Source: Spartobacteria bacterium (GTDB taxonomy: Bacteria > Verrucomicrobiota > Verrucomicrobiia > Chthoniobacterales > UBA10450). From it: a stretch of DNA of 10,493 bases. Position numbers and translations under genes: made by a program. The notes beneath the pieces were generated by a model. That model did not search any database. It had not been told where the DNA came from and was given only the letters and a program-made list of their open reading frames with translations. Within the stretch, counting starts at the first letter, position 1, and every line of letters begins with the position of its first letter. Where the stretch lies: positions 1-10,493 of the forward strand of contig JAJPJU010000284.1 in assembly GCA_021324035.1 (NCBI GenBank), read 5' to 3'. Positions 1 to 5,747 of the stretch are shown here, piece after piece.

Positions 1-69
1 AAAAACGAGAAGTATCGCGAGGGTGCTCCACTTCAGAAGACGTTTGATCTTCATCGGCCTAACAAATGA
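1..69 (+). CDS. C-terminal end of an unidentified protein (partial)
   Basis: Frame 1 is open from the left edge to a TGA at 67-69 and reads as 22 plausible codons ending in FDLHRPNK. The stop lies one base before the stop of the convergent DUF4386 gene, which is the spacing expected of two real convergent genes in a compact genome. The tail is charged and hydrophilic. It is too short to assign a family, and an open frame of this length can occur by chance, so this is a tentative call resting on position and composition. Confidence 0.4.
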   Translation, partial: KNEKYREGAPLQKTFDLHRPNK

Positions 70-70
70 C

Positions 71-784
71 TCACGAAGCGCCGGCTGGAATCGCTTCGCG
101 CGCAATTCCCGGGTCCTTTGCTCCCCAGATCAGAAGCCAGAAGATGATTGGCAACTCCGCCATTTGAACGGGGTCCGCGAATTGACCAACAGCTTGCCGA
201 TACCCCGGTGAAAGAAGAGCGGCCGCAGAATTGGCGAGTTGGCCGAACGCGGCGATCCAAAGGAGGTAGCCTAGAAAGCGCGGGATAAAACCGGATCGAA
301 TTACAAGAACCCCGAACGGAAAAAGCCACAGTCCCCAAAAGACTTGCGAGATAACGAGCGCCTGGCCATGCAAGCGGAAGAATAAGTAGCTCAAACTGTC
401 GAGTTGATGTTGATCAAAGGCCGATAAAAAAGTCCCGCCTCCAGCCACGATCAGCGCAGCCAGTTCGCCCAACACCGCTAAAAGAGAAATCGGCGTGGAA
501 ATGAGGAGCAAAATCGCCATTGCCATCGCGTGCTTCTCACTGACCGCCCTGAAGAGTCGATAAAGAGTCAGGACAACGAAGATAAACAGGATCGAGCCAA
601 TCAATTCGCCCGCGATACCGAATCGAAGAAGGGTCTCGAAAGAACGAATGTTATTGGCAGTCGCTGTTGCGTCATCACGGACGAAGATCTTGCCGGCGAC
701 GTAAATCCACGAAAACACCGCGGTGATGCTTGCTGAAACGTAAAGGATTCCCGCAATGTGCGCTTGTTTCTTAATCGCGTTCAT
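71..784 (-). CDS. DUF4386 domain membrane protein
   Basis: This 237-residue integral membrane protein has about six hydrophobic helices (roughly residues 10-32, 54-79, 86-115, 138-163, 167-192 and 207-222). The order and the spread of conserved-looking motifs (the AGILYV start, a central FFRLHGQALVISQVFWGLWL stretch, then GFIPRFLGYLL) match the DUF4386 family, whose function is not established. It starts 15 nt after the ABC permease stop and has no Shine-Dalgarno sequence, so it is probably the last gene of the GntR/ABC operon. Such proteins often accompany small export or stress-response operons, but a role with this transporter is only inferred from position. Its stop nearly abuts that of the gene entering from the left. 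Confidence 0.88.
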   Translation of the reverse strand: MNAIKKQAHIAGILYVSASITAVFSWIYVAGKIFVRDDATATANNIRSFETLLRFGIAGELIGSILFIFVVLTLYRLFRAVSEKHAMAMAILLLISTPISLLAVLGELAALIVAGGGTFLSAFDQHQLDSLSYLFFRLHGQALVISQVFWGLWLFPFGVLVIRSGFIPRFLGYLLWIAAFGQLANSAAALLSPGYRQAVGQFADPVQMAELPIIFWLLIWGAKDPGIAREAIPAGAS

Positions 785-799
785 AGAGGTCGAAGAAAA

Positions 800-1696
800 T
801 CATAGCGGTCCGCGATAACGACGCAGCCGAATGGCCCCGATAACAAACGCGGCGGCAAACACCAGGCCGATCCAAAGTCCTGGCGTTGCGAAGAATCTTC
901 CGGGCGTTAATTGAGACAGCGAATCAATTGAAATTGTGTGATGCAGATCGAAAGCGGCGTCGCCCGCGCCAAGTAACCGGTTTTTTACCAGGGACCAAAC
1001 ATAACTGGTGTTGAACGTAATCTTTTCGAAAGCGGCCAGCGCCAGAGGCGGCATGACGGCCCAGAGAAACGTTGCGCGTCGCGCGATTCCGGACATCAAC
1101 AGCGCCCAGCCATAAATCGGGGCGTGCCAAAGGGCGATGATAATCAGGCTGTAAAACGAAATTACCGACTGCTGAAGCAGATTGAAATTCGCCCAGCTCG
1201 TCGAAGCCAGCCCGCTCGGCATCAACACCGCGCTGCTGATCAACAGCATTAGAAACTGTGTGACAACGACAACAACGAAAACGATCGGCGGCAAGACCAG
1301 AACTGGAATGCTCATTTTCGACAAGACGGTCGTGACATCCGAAACGGGCAGCGATTTCCAGAACAGAATGCTGCGTTCTCGACGCTCACCGTAGAGCGCG
1401 TCGAGGCAATAAAACAGACCGACGATGAATGCCGTGATGACGATCATCCCTGCGGCAATGTTGTAAGGCAGCTCGATCGCGATGCTGCGATGCGCCTCAT
1501 CCAGCATCATTGCCGCCTGTCTCCGTTGCGGAAGATGGCCAGCGCTGATCAGCGCGCCAAGCAAAATGACCCCGGAGACAATCAATGGCGCAATGTAGAT
1601 CGATTTATTTTCCCAGATCTCGCGCTTCACTGACCACAAGAACGGCTTGGGGCTTGGAGCTGGGAGCTCGGAGTTAGGAATGGGAGATGTATTCAT
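800..1696 (-). CDS. ABC-2 type transporter permease subunit
   Basis: This 298-residue protein is the membrane half of an ABC exporter. Six hydrophobic helices lie near residues 33-51, 80-100, 131-153, 178-202, 207-223 and 272-291. The segment LDALYGERRERSILFWKSLP (about 98-117) is characteristic of ABC-2 permeases that travel with YtrA-type regulators. It has no nucleotide-binding motif of its own and must work with the ATPase encoded just upstream, whose stop overlaps its start as ATGA. The substrate is unknown; related systems have been linked to cell-envelope stress or antibiotic export. The first 18 or so residues are rich in Pro, Ser and Asn and are encoded by a 7-bp tandem repeat (1644-1678), so they are probably a dispensable, recently acquired leader before the first helix. 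Confidence 0.92.
   Translation of the reverse strand: MNTSPIPNSELPAPSPKPFLWSVKREIWENKSIYIAPLIVSGVILLGALISAGHLPQRRQAAMMLDEAHRSIAIELPYNIAAGMIVITAFIVGLFYCLDALYGERRERSILFWKSLPVSDVTTVLSKMSIPVLVLPPIVFVVVVVTQFLMLLISSAVLMPSGLASTSWANFNLLQQSVISFYSLIIIALWHAPIYGWALLMSGIARRATFLWAVMPPLALAAFEKITFNTSYVWSLVKNRLLGAGDAAFDLHHTISIDSLSQLTPGRFFATPGLWIGLVFAAAFVIGAIRLRRYRGPL
1644..1678. repeat. Five 7-bp tandem units in the permease 5' end
   Basis: Five consecutive heptamers starting at 1644, 1651, 1658, 1665 and 1672 all end in GG, from GGCTTGG (twice) to AGCTCGG and AGTTAGG; a partial sixth follows to 1684. On the coding strand they specify the Pro/Ser/Asn-rich first residues of the permease, ahead of its first conserved segment. 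Confidence 0.7.
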
Positions 1697-2586
1697 TTCG
1701 CTTCTCTGACTTGTGACTGGTGATCTGTGACCGCTGAGTTACCCATCATCGCGACGAATAAATCAGCAATACTCGGTGTGCGGACATCCCCCATCGCGGC
1801 GAGCTGGGGGCGATCGACCTGATCGAACAACATGATGCTCCGGCCGAAGAGCTGTCGCTCGTTTATCGGTTTGAGCGAACGGGCGCCGGCGACATGATCC
1901 GGATGGACCATCAATTCCACGTAACGCGATTCGAATTGCTCCATGCTGCATTCGAGGACAATCCGGCCGTGATTGATGAACATGAGATCGGTCAGCACAT
2001 CCTGAACTTCTTCGACCTGATGGGTCGTCACGATGATAGTGCGCTCTCCGTCGAAATAATCGTTCAAGAGCGAGTCGTAGAATTGTTTCCGGTACAAAAT
2101 GTCCAGACCGAGGGTGGGCTCGTCGAGCACCAGCAGTTTCGCGTCGATCGCCATCACGATCGCGAGATGGAGCTGGGCGATCATTCCTTTCGACAACTGT
2201 CGAACTTTGCTCGCGTGATTGATTTCCGTTTTGGCCAAAAAAGTTTCGGCCTTGGCCCGATCGAACTTTGGATGCACGCCAGCGACGTAATCCAACAAAT
2301 CAGACACCCGGATCCACCTCGGCAACACTGCGACGTCCGCGATAAACGACACATCCCGCATGAGCTGATCGCGCTCGGCCCAGGGGTCGCGACCGAGCAC
2401 TTTCAGTTCTCCTTGGTATGCAGTCAGACCGAGAATCGCGTTGAGCGCGGTGGTCTTGCCCGCGCCGTTCGGTCCGATGATTCCCAAAATCCGTCCCTGA
2501 TCGACGCGAAGAAGGACATTATCGAGGGCAACCTTCGTTCCGTATACTTTTCGCAGACCGTGAGCTTCGATCGTTGTCATAGACAT
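1693..2586 (-). CDS. ABC transporter ATP-binding protein (YtrB-like)
   Basis: This 297-residue ATPase powers the ABC-2 permease encoded next to it. It shows Walker A GPNGAGKTT (38-46), the signature LSKGM (131-135) in place of the classic LSGGQ, Walker B LLVLDEP (151-157), a D-loop LGLD (159-162) and the switch His at 189 (VTTHQ). LSKGM is usual in this subgroup. The Q-loop region reads VSFIADVAVLPRW (about 79-91) and has no obvious glutamine. The C-terminal 80 residues form an accessory region after the nucleotide-binding domain. The start overlaps the GntR stop by one base (TAATG) and the stop overlaps the permease start (ATGA), so translation is coupled on both sides. The last 12 or so residues (SAVTDHQSQVRE) are encoded by a 7-bp tandem repeat and look like read-through into intergenic repeat sequence. 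Confidence 0.96.
   Translation of the reverse strand: MSMTTIEAHGLRKVYGTKVALDNVLLRVDQGRILGIIGPNGAGKTTALNAILGLTAYQGELKVLGRDPWAERDQLMRDVSFIADVAVLPRWIRVSDLLDYVAGVHPKFDRAKAETFLAKTEINHASKVRQLSKGMIAQLHLAIVMAIDAKLLVLDEPTLGLDILYRKQFYDSLLNDYFDGERTIIVTTHQVEEVQDVLTDLMFINHGRIVLECSMEQFESRYVELMVHPDHVAGARSLKPINERQLFGRSIMLFDQVDRPQLAAMGDVRTPSIADLFVAMMGNSAVTDHQSQVREAK
1704..1738. repeat. Five 7-bp tandem units in the ATPase 3' end
   Basis: Consecutive heptamers start at 1704, 1711, 1718, 1725 and 1732, with consensus close to YNGTGAC (for example TTGTGAC and CTGTGAC). They encode the last residues of the ABC ATPase after the conserved region ends. Together with the array at 1644-1678 they flank the ATGA gene junction at 1693-1696. 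Confidence 0.7.
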
Positions 2587-3020
2587 TAATGCTTATCCTT
2601 TTCGACTGGCTTGCCCGGCAAGCCGGCGCGAACCGAGCCGGAGCCTGGTCCGGATTTCGCCGAGTAACGCAGTGCGGCATCAAGCAGGTCTTTCGCGTTT
2701 AACCCAAGCCGTTGAATGGTTGCGTGAACTCGCGGCCACTGTTCATTCAAAAATTTTTGGCGCTCCCCTTTCAGCAAGAGATTGTGCGCGCCATCTTTCA
2801 CGAACATTCCCAACCCCCGTTTCTTTTCTACCAAATCCTCGTCGCCCAGTTCCTGGTAGGCTTTCAGAACGGTTAACGGATTAATCCGAAACTCCGCCGC
2901 GACATTTCGAATGGAGGGCAACGGATCGCCTTCCTTAAGTACGCCGTCGAGTATCATGTGAACAACGCGGTCGCGCAGTTGACGGTAGATCGGCTGACTA
3001 TCGTTCCATTCACGCGTCAT
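2586..3020 (-). CDS. GntR-family regulator, YtrA type
   Basis: This 144-residue DNA-binding protein has an N-terminal winged helix-turn-helix: PIYRQLRDRVVHMIL (10-24), recognition region LPSIRNVAAEFRINPLTVLK (34-53), and a wing around KKRGLGMFV (66-74). The short tail, with no large effector-binding domain, is typical of the YtrA subfamily, whose members commonly repress their own ABC-transporter operon. The next gene is such an ATPase, overlapping by one base. Its own ATG overlaps the stop of a 58-codon upstream frame (ATGA), and no Shine-Dalgarno sequence precedes it, so it is probably translated by coupling. The final 25 residues are Gly, Pro and Lys rich and likely disordered. The inverted repeats at 3196-3221 are its probable operator. 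Confidence 0.94.
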   Translation of the reverse strand: MTREWNDSQPIYRQLRDRVVHMILDGVLKEGDPLPSIRNVAAEFRINPLTVLKAYQELGDEDLVEKKRGLGMFVKDGAHNLLLKGERQKFLNEQWPRVHATIQRLGLNAKDLLDAALRYSAKSGPGSGSVRAGLPGKPVEKDKH

Positions 3021-3193
3021 TTGGATGCGAGCGGGCGAACTCGGTCGACGAGTTCCCGCAAAAATTGTTCGGACTTCACGAACGCGGCTTTCGGCGGAGG
3101 TGGATTTTCAGCGGCGGTTGTAAAGGCTGCGCCGACTGCGAGAAGAGGCCAGAGTCGCGCGGCGATTAAGATGAATTGGAAGGCAGCTTTCAT
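3017..3193 (-). CDS. Small exported or membrane peptide ahead of the GntR gene
   Basis: This 58-codon frame starts with ATG at 3193 and ends with a TGA that overlaps the GntR ATG in the four-base arrangement ATGA. The product begins MKAAFQFILIAARLWPLL and continues AVGAAFTTAAENPPPP, which looks like a signal peptide with a possible cleavage site after TAA, or a single membrane anchor followed by a proline run. The remaining 25 or so residues are charged and end in LVDRVRPLASK. I do not recognise a family. Support comes from the overlap, its position directly behind a promoter-like sequence, and the coherent hydrophobic-then-charged design. It could instead be a leader peptide whose translation merely sets up GntR translation. 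Confidence 0.6.
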   Translation of the reverse strand: MKAAFQFILIAARLWPLLAVGAAFTTAAENPPPPKAAFVKSEQFLRELVDRVRPLASK

Positions 3194-3195
3194 TC

Positions 3196-3221
3196 AGTGT
3201 TGTAGTGGACTATAACACTAC
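3196..3221. promoter_or_regulatory. Interlocked inverted repeats, likely GntR (YtrA) operator
   Basis: Two perfect 6-bp inverted repeats interlock here. On the plus strand GTAGTG (3202-3207) pairs with CACTAC (3216-3221) across 8 bp, and AGTGTT (3196-3201) pairs with AACACT (3214-3219) across 12 bp. They cover the predicted -10 box and start point of the operon, where a bound dimer would block RNA polymerase. YtrA-type regulators typically autorepress from such sites. Assignment to this GntR protein is inferred from position. Confidence 0.6.
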
Positions 3222-3236
3222 GTCACGGTCAGGCAA
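3209..3236 (-). promoter_or_regulatory. Predicted sigma70-type promoter of the GntR/ABC operon
   Basis: On the minus strand TTGCCT (3236-3231) and TATAGT (3214-3209) sit 16 bp apart and match the -35 and -10 consensus at 4/6 and 5/6 positions. Transcription would begin near 3202, leaving a leader of about 9 nt before the ATG at 3193. That is too short for a Shine-Dalgarno site, and none is seen. The -10 box lies inside the inverted repeats described separately. This is predicted by eye only. Confidence 0.5.
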
Positions 3237-3270
3237 TACCTTTTTTTTGATTTATTTTGCCGGCGGTATC

Positions 3271-3285
3271 GGCGGCGGCGGCGGC
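3271..3285 (+). repeat. (GGC)5 trinucleotide run
   Basis: Five tandem GGC units lie between the GntR operon promoter and the start of the peptidoglycan-binding protein gene. An eight-base T run lies at 3241-3248 just before it. If translation began at the TTG at 3257 the run would encode alanines, but that start is less likely than GTG 3353, so the run is probably noncoding. Confidence 0.7.
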
Positions 3286-3352
3286 ATCTCTAAGATCTTC
3301 TAAGGACCTAATTTCTACGAACAAAATTGGTCGGAAGCATGTCAAAACGAGC

Positions 3353-3937
3353 GTGAAACAACTAGTTCTCGCGTTGGCCGGAGTGATCGGAATCGTATCG
3401 GCGCAGAATGCGCAAAATCCGTCGCCCGGTAACTCTCCGGCCGTGACCATGCGCAAGCCCAAGCCGGTCCGGATCGCTCGGAAGCAATTGCCGCAACAAC
3501 AATCCCAAGCACCGATGGTAAAATCTGCGCCTCGCCGCCCGGCCAACATCGTGGCCTACTCGGAGGCGCTTAGCCGGTATCAGCATTTCCGGCACAGCCG
3601 GTTTTGGTGGAAGAATCATTTCACAACCATCGTTCTGGTCGGCGGCGGGTATTATTATTGGGACGCGGGCTATTGGTTTCCCGCCTGGGGTTACGATCCA
3701 AGCTACGAATCTTACGATTACGACGGGCCGATTTTCACTTATGGAAATCTGTTGCCCGATCAGGTGATCGTGAATGTTCAGCGCGCGCTTCAAGATCGCG
3801 GTTATTACGGCGGCGGAATCAGCGGCGCGCTCAGTCCGGCTACGCGGCGCGCGATTAGCGCATTTCAGACGGATGAAGGCCTGGAAGTCAACGGCGTCGT
3901 CGACAGTCCGACCGTTTATGCGCTCGGTTTGATCTGA
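3353..3937 (+). CDS. Exported protein with a peptidoglycan-binding domain
   Basis: From a GTG at 3353 the product is 194 residues and begins with a clear signal peptide (MKQLVLALAGVIGIVSA, cut near 17-18). A basic, Pro/Gln-rich linker (20-65) follows, then an aromatic Gly/Tyr/Trp segment (about 97-130, including GGGYYYWDAGYWFPAWGYD). A C-terminal PG_binding_1-like domain (about 136-193) contains VQRALQDRGYYGGGISG and AISAFQTDEG. Such domains anchor proteins to cell-wall glycan, so a periplasmic or envelope location is expected; no catalytic domain is visible. The frame stays open back to a TTG at 3257, but that would place 32 alanine- and serine-rich residues before the signal peptide, so I prefer GTG 3353, although no good Shine-Dalgarno site supports either. 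The 3' end overlaps the convergent methyltransferase gene by 22 bp. Confidence 0.85.
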   Translation: MKQLVLALAGVIGIVSAQNAQNPSPGNSPAVTMRKPKPVRIARKQLPQQQSQAPMVKSAPRRPANIVAYSEALSRYQHFRHSRFWWKNHFTTIVLVGGGYYYWDAGYWFPAWGYDPSYESYDYDGPIFTYGNLLPDQVIVNVQRALQDRGYYGGGISGALSPATRRAISAFQTDEGLEVNGVVDSPTVYALGLI

Positions 3938-4593
3938 ACGCTGCCGCTATAGGGCTTTGTTCCAAGCGCACAGATCCAGCCCTTTTTCAGCTCTTCGAAA
4001 ATCTGAACATCGACGAACCCGGCAGTGGTAAACAAGTCGCTGTGTTCATCCGCGGTGAGCAGATTCATATTCGCGGCAAGATGCTTCTCGAAGATTTGTT
4101 TGCGAACACCTTCCAAGTGTCTGCCGCCCTTGTAAATTTCGGCGACGATCAAGAGCGTGCCGAGCGGTCTTAGCACCCGGTAGATTTCTCGAAGGTCGCT
4201 GGGCAAATCGGGCCAGAACAGATGCGTTTCGATCGCAGTCACGAGATCGAAGGTGTTATCGGCAAAATCCAGTTGAGAAACCGTCCCCTCGCGAATCCTG
4301 ACCCGGCCGATGTCGATCCAGCGTGTATTGGCTCGATGCGCCGCAGTTACGCTCTCTTCCGAGTAATCAATCCCGTGAACCTTTCCATCGCTGGCCATTG
4401 CCGCGAGCTTGTTGATCGTTCGGCCGCCGCCGCAGCCCACATCCAGGATTGTGTCGGTTTTCTTGATCTTAACATGGCTCAATCCCCAATCGGTCAGTTT
4501 CGAATGGTGCCGATTCATTTCCCACAAGGTGAGCCGGCCAAACAAGCCCGAGGGCTTACGGCATTGAGCGATCATTTTGTCGGCGGCACTCAT
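3916..4593 (-). CDS. Class I SAM-dependent methyltransferase
   Basis: This 225-residue soluble protein has the Rossmann-like methyltransferase fold. SAM-binding motif I is ILDVGCGGGRT (49-59), motif II ends in the acidic HGIDYSEE (73-80), the region around VSQLDFADNTFDLVTAIETH (105-124) contains the later motifs, and REIYRVLRPLGTLLIV (135-150) is the usual motif III strand and helix. This order matches Methyltransf_11/25 proteins. The substrate cannot be told from sequence; small molecules, quinones or lipids are all possible. The start at 4593 has GGAG directly against the ATG, too close for a normal ribosome site; Met7 (4575) is the alternative. It lies 46 bp after the SnoaL-type gene on the same strand. 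Its last codons overlap the convergent peptidoglycan-binding gene. Confidence 0.92.
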   Translation of the reverse strand: MSAADKMIAQCRKPSGLFGRLTLWEMNRHHSKLTDWGLSHVKIKKTDTILDVGCGGGRTINKLAAMASDGKVHGIDYSEESVTAAHRANTRWIDIGRVRIREGTVSQLDFADNTFDLVTAIETHLFWPDLPSDLREIYRVLRPLGTLLIVAEIYKGGRHLEGVRKQIFEKHLAANMNLLTADEHSDLFTTAGFVDVQIFEELKKGWICALGTKPYSGSVQIKPSA

Positions 4594-4639
4594 CTCCGAC
4601 GTGTGGCCTGCGTTTTCCGGCTTTTCGGCATTAAAACGT

Positions 4640-5155
4640 TTACTTGGTCGCCGGCGGGCCCGCGACCGGTCCCTTCGGAAATGGCATCTCCGGAACAGAC
4701 AGGGTGTTTTGAAATGCTGCGATCAGCCACTGGCCGTTTTGCTTTTGAATAACGTGCGTCTGAAGTCCTTGTTGCGGCATCGGTAGTCCGGCCGGAGTTC
4801 GGGCGCCGGTTAGCGTCCAACGAACATGCGCGACCGCCGCATCCGGCGTAAGAAATCGAATATCGACGTTGGTGACCGTAAGCGTGCTTTCTTTGAAAAC
4901 GTAAACGTAGGCGTCGGTAAGTTTTTTCTCGATCTCGGCGCGGCCCTTCCACCACCAACCGACAATGTTTACGCAGTCGCCATCTTCGGTGAACAGACTG
5001 GCGTAGGCCTTCGCGTCATGTTTGTTCCAGGCTTCAGGTTGCCGCGCTTCCAGGGCCCGAATCGCTGCTTCGTCATCAGGCGAACCTGCCGCCAAAAGAT
5101 TCGCAGCAAGAAACAATGCTGGGAGCAACAGATACTTTTTGAATGTCGTGTTCAT
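4640..5155 (-). CDS. Exported SnoaL-like / DUF4440 (SgcJ/EcaC-type) protein
   Basis: The 171-residue product starts with a signal peptide (MNTTFKKYLLLPALFLAANLLAAG, cut near 23-24), followed by a cone-shaped NTF2-like domain. Residues 28-60 (DEAAIRALEARQPEAWNKHD, then AYASLFTEDGDCVN) and 95-150 (VTNVDIRFLTPDAAVAHVRW, later WLIAAFQNT) are typical of the SgcJ/EcaC and DUF4440 group. These proteins bind small hydrophobic ligands or act as isomerases or hydrolases, but the role of exported members is mostly unknown. The frame is open 16 codons further upstream to 5203, but Met at 5155 is preferred because it begins the signal peptide and AAGGGA lies about 6 nt before it, one of the few ribosome sites in the window. 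The C-terminus is a Pro/Gly-rich tail. Confidence 0.9.
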   Translation of the reverse strand: MNTTFKKYLLLPALFLAANLLAAGSPDDEAAIRALEARQPEAWNKHDAKAYASLFTEDGDCVNIVGWWWKGRAEIEKKLTDAYVYVFKESTLTVTNVDIRFLTPDAAVAHVRWTLTGARTPAGLPMPQQGLQTHVIQKQNGQWLIAAFQNTLSVPEMPFPKGPVAGPPATK

Positions 5156-5211
5156 GGCTTCCCTTTCGGGAATGGCGACCGCGATGTCAATGTTCAAAGT
5201 CACTGCAGGCC

Positions 5212-5232
5212 ATGTGACCGCTGATCGCTGGT
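5212..5232. repeat. Three 7-bp tandem units after the cupin stop
   Basis: Positions 5212-5218, 5219-5225 and 5226-5232 read ATGTGAC, CGCTGAT and CGCTGGT, imperfect heptamers of the same kind as those at 1704-1738. They fill part of the 79-bp gap between the cupin stop and the SnoaL-type gene start. The rest of that gap shows nothing else recognisable. Confidence 0.5.
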
Positions 5233-5234
5233 GT

Positions 5235-5711
5235 TTAGGTCGCCGGCGGCCAATCGGTTCCCGCGAGCTCTTTCGGCAACTGTTTGGGATCGACTGGATA
5301 ATAGGCGTTCAAGTCTTGCGGTTCGCCTTCTTTGAATTCTTTTTCCGGCGCACCCACGATCAGCCAAAGAACTTCCTCGTCGGTATCGTTGAAGACTTGC
5401 CGCAATAGTTTCGGCCCGACGAGTACGCCGCCGTGTTTCGGAACAGTGATCGTTTCGTCACCGATGCGCATGCGACCCGTGCCTTCGACGACAAAATAAA
5501 ATTCTTCGGCTTTGGGATGCTTGTGCAGCGTGTTCGCGCTCTTGGGCGGGAGCTTCCAGAGTCGCGCGCCGAGAATTTCACTGCCTGTCCGTTCCAGAAA
5601 ATCCGCGTTCGGAATCTTCATCAGGTTCGACGGCCGCCATGCCAGACCCTCCGGTTTGATCACGAAATATCCCTCGATCGGTTTCATGAAGGAATTGTAG
5701 AGCAAGCGCAT
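5235..5711 (-). CDS. Cupin domain protein
   Basis: This 158-residue protein has a single small beta-barrel of the cupin fold. The first motif is HKHPKAEEFYFVVEGTG (63-79), giving metal ligands His63, His65 and Glu70. The second motif, VPKHGGVLVGPKLLRQVFN (90-108), has Arg104 where the usual fourth ligand His would be. A three-ligand site, or a non-catalytic ligand-binding role, is therefore possible; this substitution appears to be usual in the subgroup as I remember it. Nothing suggests export. Two starts are possible, 5711 and Met9 at 5687 (MKPIEGYFVI), and neither has a Shine-Dalgarno site. A perfect 7-bp inverted repeat is centred on the ATG at 5711, which mildly favours 5687. It lies 36 bp after the TonB-like gene on the same strand. 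Confidence 0.9.
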   Translation of the reverse strand: MRLLYNSFMKPIEGYFVIKPEGLAWRPSNLMKIPNADFLERTGSEILGARLWKLPPKSANTLHKHPKAEEFYFVVEGTGRMRIGDETITVPKHGGVLVGPKLLRQVFNDTDEEVLWLIVGAPEKEFKEGEPQDLNAYYPVDPKQLPKELAGTDWPPAT

Positions 5712-5718
5712 CGCTTGC
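5702..5718. repeat. 7-bp inverted repeat centred on a start codon
   Basis: GCAAGCG (5702-5708) and CGCTTGC (5712-5718) are perfect reverse complements separated by CAT, the complement of the upstream cupin ATG. In mRNA the ATG would sit in a three-base loop. This could hide the start, be a small REP-like repeat, or mean the true start is Met9. Confidence 0.6.
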
Positions 5719-5747
5719 CGAATTAAAATCCAACCGATGACGTTGTT

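Noticed and set aside
1894..2589. A 231-codon open frame antisense to the ABC ATPase
   Set aside because: The opposite strand carries all ATPase motifs. The antisense product is His- and Asp-rich with no domain, and such frames are common opposite G+C-biased genes.
3257..3352. Translation of the peptidoglycan-binding protein from TTG 3257
   Set aside because: It would put 32 residues, including a (GGC)5-encoded alanine run, before a clear signal peptide, so GTG 3353 is preferred.
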